From: Ornithodoros turicata | Lineage: Eukaryota > Arthropoda > Arachnida > Ixodida > Argasidae | Direction: 5' to 3' | DNA length: 64,000 bases | NCBI RefSeq assembly: GCF_037126465.1 | Contig: NC_088203.1 | Coordinates: 53,419,581 to 53,483,580 of the forward strand | Shown: in pieces, positions 31,580 through 42,872 of the stretch | Layout: each line of letters opens with the position of its first letter | Numbering within the stretch: the first letter of the stretch is position 1 | Program-made: the position numbers and the translations under genes | Notes under the pieces: model-generated | Databases searched by the model: none | What the model was told of the DNA's origin: nothing | Seen by the model: the letters and a program-made list of their open reading frames with translations, nothing else

Positions 31580-32690
31580 CAACTGCTCAATGGCAAATTT
31601 CAAAATGGCCAAAGGACAACCGGTCAGCTTGTAGCTCACATTTTGACTATATTTGCAGAATGGTTTCTGCCAGTTTGCCTGATAACATCTGCATTTATTT
31701 AACAGTTAGATGGATGCAAAGCCGAAGGACTAATTGCTCTACTTAATGAAATTTTGACACCGAGGAGGCCAATTTCCTTTCGATATCAGCAGACCAGCTG
31801 TGAAAGGCTCATTTTGCCCTTCACGCAATACAACATTGTAACCTGTGTACCCGACATCTATGCCCACTGCTTGATGGCAAATTTCAAAATGGCCAAAGGA
31901 CAACCAGTCAGCTTGTAGCTCACATTTTGACTATATTTTCAGAATGGTTTCTGCCAGTTTGCCTGATAACATCTGCATTTATTTAACAGTTAGACGGATG
32001 CAAGGCCGAAGGACTAATCGCTCTACTTAATGAAATTTTGACACCGAGGAGGCCAATTTTCTTTCGATATCAGCAGACCAGCTGTGAAAGGCTCATTTTG
32101 CCCTCCAAGCAATACAACGTTGTAACCTGTGTACCTGACATCTATGCCCACTGCTTGATGGCAAATTTCAAAATGGCCAAAGGACAACCAGTCAGCTTGT
32201 AGCTCACATTTTGACTACATTTGCAGAATGGTTTCTGCCAGTTTGCCTGATAACATCTGCATTTATTTAACAGTTAGAAGGATGCGAGGCCGAAGGACTA
32301 ATTGCTCTACTTAAGCAAATAGGCCTCCTCGGTGTCAAAATTTCATTAAGTAGAGCAATTAGTCCTTCGGCCTTGCATCCATCTAACTGTTAAATAAATG
32401 CAGATGTTATCAGGCAAACTGGCAGAAACCATTCTGCAAATATAGTCAAAATGTGAGCTACAAGCTGACTGGTTGTCCTTTGGCCATTTTGAAATTTGCC
32501 ATCGAGCAGTGGGCATAAATGTCAGGTACACAGGTTACAACGTTGTATTGCGTGGAGGGCAAAATGAGCCTTTCACAGCTGGTCTGCTGATATCGAAAGG
32601 AAATTGGCCTCCTCGGTGTCCAAATTTCATTTCGATATCAGCAGACCAGCTGTGAAAGGCTCATTTTGCCCTGCACGCATTATGTCCGAA
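31580..32690. repeat. About 285-bp repeat, three direct and one inverted copy
   Basis: The unit contains TGGCAAATTTCAAAATGGCC, ACATTTTGACTATATTTGCA, GATAACATCTGCATTTATTT and GACACCGAGGAGGCCAATTT. Direct copies start near 31590, 31874 and 32158. An inverted copy covers about 32320-32610, and a short partial copy follows (32630-32685). The 67- and 61-codon frames inside are by-products of the repeat. Confidence 0.85.
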
Positions 32691-33018
32691 GGATAACCAC
32701 CAACTGATGCAAAGAAATTCTGCAGACTAAAATGACCTGGGTGGTATAACCTCTTCCCCAAAAGAATACAGACACTTCATGAAAATGAGTTGTTTCTTAT
32801 TGGTAGTTTTGCTACACATGACATGGAAGACTGGTTGTGAAAAATGCTGGGATATGTAAAAACTGAATGGAACAAGTGTACTAGGTGAAGGTTTCATATA
32901 CAAGAAGAATCTACTTTGTACATCAAGTGTGATACGTAAGAAATAATACAGCTTAATGGATCACAAAATACAAGTACAAGGTAGTTGCAGCATATATACA
33001 GGTACAGAGTTTTTTTCC

Positions 33019-36000
33019 TTATTTTGACTCAAGAGTGAGGTTTTCATGTACAACACACATATACATTTTCTCATCGATGTCGAAGAACAGGCACTTCTTG
33101 GGGCAGAGATCTTGTATGTCCATGGTTCCTTCCACTGGCTCCACTTCAACAATGGTGTGAGCATCCACTTTCTGGTTTAGCACCGATAGAATATTTCTCG
33201 CCACCTTGTACGGGCTCACACTGACCACCACAGTCTTTTCACAGTTGCATTCATGAGGCAGCTGATGGCTTTTGCATGATGTGAATATTTTTTCAATGCG
33301 CCCAAATATACCATTGCTAGCAAAGTATGAGTTAGACCTTTTAGACTTATTCAAGCTGTGCACACAGAATGTAAGCGAGCCACATGACATTTTTTTGAAT
33401 GCACATTCATTGCCTGCCAGTACACCCTTCCCATACACACGGATGTTTCCGAAATTCCTAGTGAACTTGTGCTGATGCCTCCTCACAAAGTCCCCGTAAA
33501 GCTCTCTGAATTTCTCATTTGACTCCATAGTAGGTAAACACTTGAGAAGCTGCATCGACATCAAGTATTTCTGACAGATCTGCTCCCCAACATAGCGTGT
33601 ACCCTGGACCAACTTCAACAGCTGGCCATTTGTGCTTTCGAATGAGAAAGCTGAATAGTTCCAGAGGGGGCCCCAGTTTCTCACGCTATCTATCATATGG
33701 ATAAGAATGTGAGCATTATAGGTCATCTTGTGTTTTCCATACAGCTCCTGGTATTCTACTAAGAAGTCGACAAGTTCAGTGCGGACAATGGATAGGTCGT
33801 GAAGGGGCACACCCTCAGCAAGAAGAATATGCATGATCTGCACAAATTTAATCCAGTTTTTGTAGTACTTCCTAGGTAATATTTCTCTAAGAACAACTGG
33901 TGAAAAGAAAAGCAAGAAGTTTTTCCATTCGGACGCCTTCCAGTATTTCCATTGTTGTACAGACCGCGCCAGTCGGGAAATTTCCCAGATAGACTTCAGG
34001 CTTTTGAGTCTGGAGTCTATGAGAGGAATTTTTTGGCCGATCTGATATTTGTGCGGTCCCTTGTGGTTGAACCACATGCACGCTGTTGCTCGTACAAAAC
34101 CCAAGCATACAGCATGCATGTAGTCCACCACGAAGCCAGATGTAACACTGAAATACGTCAGAAGGAAAAGGATACTGAAGCCTTTGACCCCAGCACTTTG
34201 ATCTTGGGTGTCAATTGCCTTCTGTGCATGTTTTTTGAAACTGTCATCAGTTCTTTCTCTGGGTAGTCTCTGCTGAATGGGGTAGATCCTGCAGTGGCCA
34301 CGTCCCACTTTCACCACCTCTCCTTCGTGTTCACACCATGGGCAGCCGTGTTTGCCATTGAATTGCGCCATATTTAGGAGCTGACATCTGGCTACACTGT
34401 CCACAGTACAGGGACCTGGGAACAACTTTGAACACTTGTCTTCACCAGATCTGGACACCCAGGTAAATCCATTCGTAGATAACCTATTTACCTCATCTAC
34501 AAATGGTTTGAGGAACGTGTTCATTGATGGTTTCCCAGGTCCAAACCACAAGCCTGCAAGAATTTGGTTCTGTGTCCTCTCACGGTATGGCAGCTCATTT
34601 ACTTGGAGTAGCAATGGCCAAATGCTACACTGTGATGACTCAAACACTGGAACTCCATCAGTACTCCAAGTAAATGAGATGTCATCCCGAGTGAGAGGAA
34701 GCTTACGGTACGCAGGACTTCCGGTGATATCACCTACATTGAATGAAGGTTGGGGTCGGGCTGTCAAAAGGGGCTCATATTTCTGCATCACATCACGCAG
34801 CTGGGTTTCAAGGTCTAGCGTGATGAAGTAGCTTCCAGCTGAAAAATGTTCGTCCCTACTGTAGCACTTATTACATTGTTGACATGTTGTAAGGTCCAGT
34901 GAAGAATCTTCGCATGTCCCAGCGTCCTTGCTGAGGTATTCATGGCAGTCCACACAGTAGAAGTGCACCGTTTGCGACTGCTCTGCTGCAGTGAAGTGCT
35001 TGAAAAACTGGTACTTGGTGCACGGAAAAGTTGTCTCTTCAGGGAGATGCGCTTCAATCACCTTCAAAAGATGCTCAGTGGCCTCCTTTGAGCTATGGAA
35101 CTTGAGAACGTGAGCCATTATCAGAAGAAGGCTCTCACTCAGTGTTATACGGGCACCATCATACAGCTTAACCTGAAACAAAAATAGCAGGTGAATTTCT
35201 TCTCTGGTCGTGGAAAATTCATTTGAGAGACAAATGCACACGCAATAACCAAATGTATCAGAGAAGTAAATATTGAGGAAAGTTATTCTCAAGTTGGAGC
35301 CACCAGCATTAACATATTTATTCCTGCCACTCCCTTATGTCTGTGCACACTCATATGGTGTGGACCACAAAACGTATGACATTGTGTATGGTGCCTGCTA
35401 TATTGCTGTCTGGGATTTAATCAGTTTCGAAAGAGAAAACAAAATAAAAATTTTAGCTGGAGAAGTTGGGGAGCAAACACACACAACCCACCATCTGTGT
35501 ATGGTGCTGACTGCTGCAGCCAACTGAGAAGTGTGTAGCTGGCCAGACTGAAGTGCTAATAGCTCAATGTATTCAGCGTTGATCATTTTGAGCTAGTGTT
35601 CCCGCTGTTGAAGCTAGAAACATGTGCAAACGCAAGCACAGCAGAAGCCAACTTACGGATGCGGTAGTGTCTCCTTCCTCAGCAGGCCGCTCGCTTTCGA
35701 CGGAGATGGAACGAGTTATCGTCGAAAACGGGATCGAAGTGTTGCTGTCACTGTGCTTCGTGCTGCTGCCCATCGTACACGGATTTGTGTGATTACCGGC
35801 CTGAACATTTTCATGACCAAGATTTGTGTCTGATATGCCCTCCGTGTCGTGGACAACCTCTGTAATGAAAGTCTCGCCCGGGCGTTCGCCGCTCAAGCAA
35901 AGCGATTCTGCGCGACTGGCGTTAGATGTGCTCGCCTGTGTAGGCTGCGGTGACGAGAATTCACGAGCACAGCTCTCAGAATAATCCTGAAAGTCTATGC

Positions 36001-36085
36001 CTTTGTCCTTCCAATGACGCTTAGTGCTCCTCGAGATTGGGCTGTCCAGGCTTAATGCCCAGTCCCGGTACCGTCGTTTAGGCAT
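33019..36085 (-). CDS. tnp2-type (EnSpm/CACTA-like) transposase
   Basis: Two exons. Exon 1 runs 36085-35657 (143 codons, from MPKRRYRDWALSL to a GTAAGT donor). Exon 2 runs 35172-33019, after a TTTTTGTTTCAG acceptor, giving 860 aa. Residues 1-143 are acidic and Ser/Thr-rich. Cysteine pairs at about 216/219 and 240/243/246 (CVDC, CQQCNKC) form a zinc-ribbon-like motif. The core follows: STDGVPVFE (D315), NELPYRERTQNQILAGLWFG, NGKHGCPWC (C420, C423), DYMHAVCLG (D493) and SFESTNGQLLKLVQGTR (E655). This order matches the tnp2/transposase-21 family, so D315, D493 and E655 are the likely DDE residues. It has no stops or frameshifts. It is divergent from the BEN gene, about 520 bp apart. It should cut and join the element's own ends. 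Confidence 0.85.
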
Positions 36086-36604
36086 CCTACTATGTGGTTG
36101 GACTCGATCGCAGATGATGCATCCTAACACAGCTGCACAGCGTTCAGATTCCGAAGCACTTTTGAGAAATAGGACGATTGTCGAAATGAAAAAAAATCCG
36201 CAAAAGCACCTCCTGTGGTCGGTAAACAGTTCAAACATCCGCAAACGACCATAAACGGCTCAGACATGGCTCATGACTTGGCCACTCGGCTTGGACTTCG
36301 CCGCGGTGGGCTTGACTGCAAGACGATGACGCGTCCAGGCCGCTCAGAGCTTATTTTTCTTTCTTTTTTGTAGGAACTTACAATAAAAAATATTTTTGTG
36401 ATTAGGTCAACATACATCTGAGGCTATAATCTTATCTGCATGATTCTGTGCTGTCCTAGGGCTATGCGGCGCGGCTACGCAGGACAGCCAAGCCTGGCCA
36501 AGCCAAGCATAAGATTTCACGTGATTTTGAATGTGACAAGTCGAAAGCTGACAGTTCGCGTAACCTGCACCGATTCGCACGTGGCTTTCTTTTTTCGGTT
36601 CAAT
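36086..36604. promoter_or_regulatory. Divergent promoter region of transposase and BEN gene
   Basis: The 519 bp between the two start codons hold both 5' flanks. No clear TATA box was seen for either gene. The arrangement implies shared control; this is inference from layout only. Confidence 0.35.
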
Positions 36605-39025
36605 ATGCATATTTTAGTAAAATGGCCAGGATTAGATATGTTAGACGTCTATCCTATAGACAGCCTGCAAGACGTCGACCTCGGTTTAAGTATTTTACAC
36701 GACCCAAGTTATGTCGACGAGGCGAAAGGACGGACCTTCCTCGTGAAATGGAGCGAGGACTCTGAGCCGTCGGAGGCTTTTATCGTAGCTGCAGGTAAGT
36801 CCAGTCCTCCCACTGAATGATGCTTTTTATGCTTTCGAAGCGTAGCCACCGCCGTCTAATGCGTTTGGGCAGTTGACTAAACTACTACGGCATGCATTCA
36901 GCCTGACATGCACATGGCTGAACCATTCTTTTGCCTATAGTATTTGTCCTGATGCCATTGTAAAGCTGTTCGTGCTTCTTAATGATATTCGATTTGGGTG
37001 GGCGCACACACCGTGTGGTGTGCATTTTATCGTAAACATGCTTGCCGAAATGCCTGTGCAATGCATGCTGTATGAGAAAAGATGTTATTTGGTCTCGCGC
37101 TCATTTTAACCACGAATACGTTTGTCAAAATGCTTGTACGTGCATGCAGGGCGACTAGGTGCGTCATTAGGCTTCCCATCGTTAAGTGTAAGGACTGACG
37201 TGTACGTGTTGGGTTTTAGACTCATCTTTTGTTTTCTCCTATTGTTTGGAATAGTATGTGCATCATGGGATGACTGCCGTTCACCGTTGTTGTTTTTTTT
37301 TTTTTTATAATGCATCGTCGTCTTGTTGATACTGACAGGATACACAGCTCGCTAGTTGTGCCATGTGCGAATGCAGTGAATTCCTCAATGAGCTTAAAAA
37401 TTAAATTCATTTTACACCTTGCTAATCGTTTCGTGCTCCCATCTCCAATAGGAACATCTCACGAACTTGAGAGGAAAAGATCAAAGTTGTTGAAGGCACT
37501 GGAACTTGTGGGTGACATTTGCGGTGTCCGTGTGAGTATCTGATCTGCTCATTTATACGAAGTTTGGAGAGCTTTATTGAAGCTACACACCTGCCACACA
37601 CACCCAAGACTAACATGGGTGTGTGTGACAGGCAGACATGACAGTGCTGTGAGACTGGTTTTGCTAGGTTCAAGATAGGGCCATCATGCACGAATGGCCA
37701 CCTGACAACGGCTGCTCGGCATATCTTTGATACCGCAAGCAGTTGCTCCACCTGTCATTACTGGCTCCGTAATTGGGTATGGAGTAGACAAAGACGTGAG
37801 GTAGCTGTCAGCAGTATCAGTGCTGTGCCAGCCGTGGTCGTGAGGTGGCAGTTGGGTGTATGGGAGGTGATCTCGAACACAGCAAAACTTGTTTCATGGT
37901 GCTGTCATGTCTGTGAGCCACATGCTCATGTGTTGCTCTTAATTTGTACAGGCTTGTGCACTGTTGTGTTTGAGGAAGGATTTCACACTTCAGCTGTTTC
38001 CCATGTGCATTGTCTGTGCTGCAAAGCTTAATACGAACTGGTTTTCCAGGAGAGCGAAGCTGCAGCATGTACGGACTGTGCTGAGAATAAAAGAAAAATA
38101 GAAGAGCTGGAACACGCCAATGCACGCCTCATGAAGAAGCTCCGCAGAGCAAAAGAGAAGTGTGGTAAGCTGCCGTATTTTCGATTATTCGGCATTGCAA
38201 CATTTCAGTCGGTATTCACTTTCAGCAATGTCAAACATGGTGGACCACATGGAGAGCATCATCCAGACGGCTTCCACCCAGAATAATGCTGTCGTCAATA
38301 CAGCACCAAAGGTAACAATCTCCCTTTCCAGGTTGCTGTTCCGGTAAGGCTAGCCACTAATAGGGTTAAGTGCATAGCTTTCGTTCACATAATAGCCGGT
38401 CGGGCTAGACCTGCCCGCGGTTTCTGTTCATGTGATGGTCTGTTATCTTAGCTGTGTATGCAGCTTCGTTCATGAGGGAAAATCAGGTTAGACGTGCCAG
38501 CAGTTTTCGTTCACGTAAGGATTGTCTAGGTCTATTCCTTGCCTGTGTTGTGTATGCTGCGTCTGTATCTCTGTTAAAGAAGCCACACAGAAGTTGATTT
38601 CCCAGTTTGCATGGTTTGAGATATGATGAGCTCCATTTAGCTGCTGCTCAATTTTAACAATTCAGTTGGAAGGATTCATATGTCATGCTTGCTCTAAAGT
38701 CAATTGACAATTGTTCTATGCAGGTGGACATTGGTTTGGGTGTTTGCCTAGATGCAGGAGTCCTTCATAGGATTGAAAGAAGTAGCAAAGGGGACGGGAC
38801 CAGGTACAGTTGCACAACTTGTTTCATATTTTTTAAGCATGTGCCTAGTCCTTCTGTATCGTTCATGTGTCTTTTGGGTATGCAGGTTGGCCCGTTCCCT
38901 TATGCGGGCAGTATTTTTGCCCGAAGAAATGGTGGGGCGGACCCTCTACGGGAGGCCATGCAATGCCCACAAGGGAGCACCCGTGAAGCCTGCCGTGGAG
39001 GAGACACGTCGTGAGGCAGTCCTTG
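36605..39025 (+). CDS. BEN-domain protein, six exons, 3' end unresolved
   Basis: Exons: 36605-36794, 37452-37531, 38050-38164, 38226-38311, 38724-38803 and 38886-39025. All have AG acceptors and GT donors, and phases agree (1,0,1,0,2,1), giving 230 codons. The N-terminal exon (HILVKWPG, RTFLVKWSED) resembles a short chromo-like or strand-rich module. Exons 2-3 are charged and predicted coiled coil (ELERKRSKLLKALEL, then KRKIEELEHANARLMKKLRR). Exons 5-6 carry most of a BEN domain (VDIGLGVCLDAGVLHRI, then LARSLMRAVFLPEEMVGRTL). BEN domains bind DNA or chromatin. The last helix should lie in another exon; a candidate with an acceptor at 41371 and AATAAA at 41593 exists, but its frame is unclear. 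A Penelope-like insertion follows at 39083. Confidence 0.7.
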
Positions 39026-39309
39026 GTGAGCACATTTCCTTTGTAAGATTATCGAAAGAAGGGAGGTGATGCAGACAAGCTGATGCATGCCGAACAGCAA
39101 ATACCCGATACAAGGACGAAGAGACGGAACACACACAAATTCTCAGGCGCAGCAAGGTTTATTAGACACAGCATTCCTTATATACGCAAGAACCTCCGAA
39201 TGGAAAGGAGAGGGACAAAAGTAGGCATATATACAGTGCGACCGCAAGCGGCTAACTCCAGAGATTACGATTACGATAGACAGAGATTACGATAGCATTA
39301 GATTATGCT

Positions 39310-39660
39310 TAGGGCCTGACCTTTTAGGGTTAAACCCGTATCCGCCCGATATTTACCCCCCGAACGAAATCTGTAAAATTAGGGTTTAACCCGAACCTAC
39401 CCGAAAACATCCGGGTCGCGTGGCACACTCATAAGTGTGCATTAAGGTAAAGTTTGATAACATCGCTAAACATTAGTTCCATGTTAAGACAAATTTTTAT
39501 TAAACAAAAAAAATCACCCGAATACACCCGAATTCCTGACGACAGGATATGCTGTCACGGGATTTAACCCGAATACACCCGAAGTTTCGAATGAAAAATA
39601 TCACCCGATATTTACCCCCCGAATTTGGCCAAAAATAAAACCCGAAAAAGTCAGGCCCTA
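39310..39660. mobile_element. hAT-like MITE, copy 1
   Basis: Ends TAGGGCCTGACCTTTT and AAAAAGTCAGGCCCTA. Perfect 8-bp duplication ATTATGCT at 39302-39309 and 39661-39668. The interior repeats GGTTTAACCCGAA and CCCGATATTTACCCCCCGAA. 351 bp, non-coding. Confidence 0.9.
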
Positions 39661-40109
39661 ATTATGCTATGTAAGCCGTATGGTTTACATAGCATAATCT
39701 GCATAGGGAAAGCACACGGTACGCAACCCCTTTACAGCATGTCACGGAAGTGTTTCTGTGATTAACAGTAACAGTTGCCAGAAATGGAGGAAGTGAAAGG
39801 TGTCAGTTTAATTAGTTTGAACACATTGGTGAAAACAATGTTTATGCCAAAATTCTTGGCGATAGCTAGTATGTTGTGAAAGACAGAATATAAGAGAGAA
39901 TAATAGTAGGGGATAGCAACAGTGCGGCCAGAGGGGGAAACGCTGGACTGTTGTTCCAGAGTTTTGAGGGATTATCTTACGCAACACCAATAAGGCCTGT
40001 ATGGCACTTCTTCAAGTGGCCACTTCTAAAAGCTGTGTTCATTCCATCGGTTCCAGTCTGCAACGTCAGTATTCCAGATTGTTGCACGCTGGTTGCTACA
40101 TGAACCTTA

Positions 40110-40660
40110 TGGCTGTTGTTTACGATCATCCCTCAAAACTCTCTGGAACAACAGTTGAATGTTTCCCCCTCTGGTCGCACTGTTGCTATCCCGTGCTATC
40201 ATTCTGTCTTTCACAACATACTAGCTGTCGCTAAGAATTTTGGCACAAACATTGTTTTCACCAACATGTTCAAACTAAGTAGTCTTGCACCTTTCACTTC
40301 CTCCATTTTTGGCAATTGTTCTGTTAATCACAGAAACCCTTCCGTGACATGCTGTAAAGGGGTTGTGTACTGTGTGCCTCCCCTATGCAGATTATGCAAT
40401 GTAAGCCACATGGGCTGCTGCTTTGAATGATCACCTCCGGGAACATGACGCCAATGCCAAGAAAGACTGGTTGTCTGGTGATCTTGTCGGGCACTTACGT
40501 GAATGACATGGGTGCAAGCCTATTTTCGCGGAAACTGAGGTTTTGTGGAAAGAGAGGAACCTGTGGCAACAGTTCCTCATAAAATCTCTGGAGATAGCTG
40601 CTCGCGGTCACACTCTAAATAAGCCTGCTTTGTCCCTCTCCCTACCATTCAGAGGTTCTT
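40110..40660 (+). pseudogene. Penelope-like endonuclease region
   Basis: Frames carry IPCYHSVFHNILAVAKNFGT, then KGVVYCVPPLCRLCNVSHMG, where the family has VYVGQTGR, so the GIY-YIG core is degraded. HLREHDANAKKDWLSGDLVG and GCKPIFAETEVLWKERN follow in another frame. The order (KGVVY.IPL.CG, YVGQTGRC.NDRLREH, H...CGC.P....T.VL) is that of PLE endonucleases. Stops at about 40430 and 40530 disable it. Confidence 0.7.
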
Positions 40661-40669
40661 ACGTATAGT

Positions 40670-41025
40670 TAGACCCTGAAGTTTTCAGGTTTTATTTTTT
40701 CCGAATTTGGGGGGTAAGAATCAGGTTAATCACTTGATGTCGAAAATTCATGCAAATTTGTGCAGAAAAATTACCATCGGACTGAATTCGGGGAGAAATC
40801 GGGCTCTATTGTAGAGTAAACGTTCGTTGGACAGTTCATCCAGAGTGTCAAAAGTTGATATCCACTCCGTATTTCGAGAAAAAATAGTATGTCATTGCCA
40901 TGAGGTGCCTTGCTTATGTGCAGTTTTGGTGGTTAGAAATCTGGTTTAACCTTAAAGTGGTGAACCTCGATTTGGGGTGCAAATTCGGGGAGAAATTGGG
41001 TTTAACCCTAAAACTTCAGGGTCTA
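40670..41025. mobile_element. hAT-like MITE, copy 2
   Basis: Ends TAGACCCTGAAGTTTT and AAAACTTCAGGGTCTA. Perfect 8-bp duplication CGTATAGT at 40662-40669 and 41026-41033. Related to the 39310-39660 copy by its ends and by GGTTTAACCCT and GAATTTGGGG blocks. 356 bp, non-coding. Confidence 0.9.
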
Positions 41026-41949
41026 CGTATAGTATAAGGAACAGTGTGCCAATAAACCTTGCTGCATCTGAGAATTCGTGTGTGTGTGTTCAGTCCCTTT
41101 GTCCTTGTTCCGTTGTCCTTCCACCCTATTAATGCCCCCAGTGTGACCGTATGGTGTGGAACAGACAGTGTGTCAACGCAGTAACTTAGTGCCCCAGCAT
41201 CAAACTGCTGCCTGTTGGTACCCTGTTTTATGCTATTGGACACTGGGGCTAGAAAGATGATTATGTTAGAGTTATGCCAGGATGTAAAGCCCATCCTGGT
41301 GCTTTTCCTGTGATGAGCAAGTTCCAAATGTCTTTGTTCATGCTGCTTATCCTGTTTATTGTATTGTGCAGTTTCCTCCCTGCAATTTGGATTGCTGGAT
41401 TGGCATTCTTGTGCAGCGCCATTGGCAGCAACATCTGTTTGCTCAAGGGCTACGCATCTTTCAAAATGGGCACGATGATAATTGGCAAATGTCTACGCTT
41501 CTTTTCCAGCATACACATGCAAGAAAACGACGACAAGCTTGAGGGAGATCAAGGAAAGTCTTGCATCAATGCTATCGAAAATGAAGTGATTAAATAAAAT
41601 CTTTGCAACTACAGGAGACTGTGTTCTTGCATGCTGCTTCCGAGTGGGCGGGGATGTAGTCTGGGTCATAACATTTCAAAAAGAAGTCAACTATTTGGCA
41701 AATGAATGTCAAAAGAGAAACAAACTGTAGGCATAAGAAAACCTATTGAACGTCTATAGCATGGCCTCCAAAGACATTCTTTTGACATCTGTCTAAAGGA
41801 AGTCCGTACCAAATAGCCAAATAAAGTCCAAAGAAATGCCAAAGTTTTGCCCAAATAAATTCAAAAGGATGTCCATTGACTGTCTATACACCCTTTGTAC
41901 TTTTTCCTTTGGAAATTCTATAGGATGGACAAAAATTTTTTTGTAAGGG

Positions 41950-42744
41950 CATGGGCAATCAAAATCGACAAAATGGATGCAAGAATGGAGGGGCAGGATA
42001 ACAGCATCCATACTGGATCTTGTAGCTGCATGCAAGAGTGGTGCCGATGGACTTGTGGCACATATTCTGGTGTACATAAAAGAGCCACGTCTCTCAAACT
42101 TTCAGTGGGGCTGTGAAATAGAGCCGAAAGCAAACCAGGCATTTGCTGTGCATGAGTCATTGAAACATATAGACTTCCAAATAAGTGAGTGTGGTTTGTT
42201 TAGAATAGAAAGGCTGGCTTTCCTAGCAGCATCTCCAGACGCACTCGTGTCAGGTGTTTGTTGTGACAATGCAGTGCTTGAAGTGAAGTGCCCTGCATCA
42301 ATGAAGAACGCTTCACTAGCTAACACATTGTGGCATTTACCTTACTTAAATGATGACCTGAAGCTGAGGCAAAACCATGCCTACTACGCTCAAGTTCAAG
42401 CCCAAATGGCTGTCACCAAACTCTGTCCTGCATACTTGGTTGTGTTCACAGGGTATTCTATGACAGTTGAGGTCATACGCTTCAATGAAGTCTTTTGGTC
42501 ATGCACTGAACTCAGAGCAAATCAGTTCTTTACCAGTCACATCTCTCCTGAAATGCAGGCTAGGCGTGTTCTCAAGCAAATAGAAAGTGCTAAAAGAACA
42601 TGCCACTGTCATGGTGCGAGGTCTGGCCGTATTGCTGAATGTTTGCTATGCGAGGTCACCTTTCATTTGAGGTGTGTAAAACTTACACGCACACGAAAGT
42701 CATGGATGTGTGCTAAATACCGAGACATCAGCAACATCGACTAG
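41950..42744 (+). pseudogene. ISL2EU-type YqaJ nuclease domain with PHD-like finger
   Basis: The frame continues from exon 3 across the 11.6-kb insertion: QSKSTKWMQEWRGRITAS, the start of the YqaJ fold. Counting from the ATG at 41977, the PD-(D/E)XK nuclease residues are E47/E49 (GCEIEP), D88 (ASPDAL), E102 and K104 (EVKCP), and the helix AYYAQVQAQM. A C-terminal cysteine-histidine module follows: C209, C211, C222, C225, H230, C233, C245, as in a PHD finger, but the last ligand is Y248. The part downstream of the insertion has no stop or frameshift. ISL2EU elements pair such a nuclease with a DDE transposase, here at 44099-45988. The gene as a whole is dead because of the upstream breaks. Confidence 0.8.
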
Positions 42745-42872
42745 TGTACATAGTGATTACATCCGCGACTTTATGCCAGTATGACGACATAGAGCCCATT
42801 AACTGAAGGATTATTTTTTAGTATTTTAATAAATATCTTTAGCTATCTGTACAGAAGGGTTTTACTAGTGCA

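Larger units (their letters stand above)
39083..41130. mobile_element. Head-to-head Penelope-like element
   Basis: The plus-strand arm (about 40110-41130) carries endonuclease coding and a 3' tail with AATAAACCTTGCTGC. The minus-strand arm (40010 to 39083) is its reverse complement: near 39900, GATAGCAACAGTGCGGCCAG; near 39165, GCAGCAAGGTTTATTAGA. The left arm lacks the segment equal to 40420-40590. Each arm contains one MITE of the same family at a different site. Inverted duplicate arms are frequent for Penelope-like insertions. Confidence 0.75.
30331..41949. mobile_element. 11.6-kb tnp2/BEN DNA transposon
   Basis: Left end CCCTTATGAAAATGAACTTTG; right end, read inward, CCCTTACAAAAAAATTTTTG. 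These are imperfect inverted repeats sharing CCCTTA..AAAA and TTTG. A CA dinucleotide is duplicated at 30329-30330 and 41950-41951. Excision in thought rejoins the interrupted YqaJ frame, which supports these limits strongly. The element carries a tnp2-type transposase (minus strand) and a BEN-domain gene (plus strand) in divergent orientation, subterminal tandem repeats at the left (30380-32690), and CCAAA/TTTGG-rich motifs at the right (41750-41900). Architecture and transposase point to the EnSpm/CACTA superfamily, but the end is CCCTTA, not CACTA. Confidence 0.8.

Noticed and set aside
35173..35292. Upstream extension of the transposase frame (40 codons)
   Set aside because: A clear pyrimidine tract and CAG acceptor at 35173-35175 show that it is intron.
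41274..41597. 107-codon frame with hydrophobic start as a membrane protein
   Set aside because: It starts in an intron-like pyrimidine-rich stretch before an acceptor, and no homologous family is recognised.
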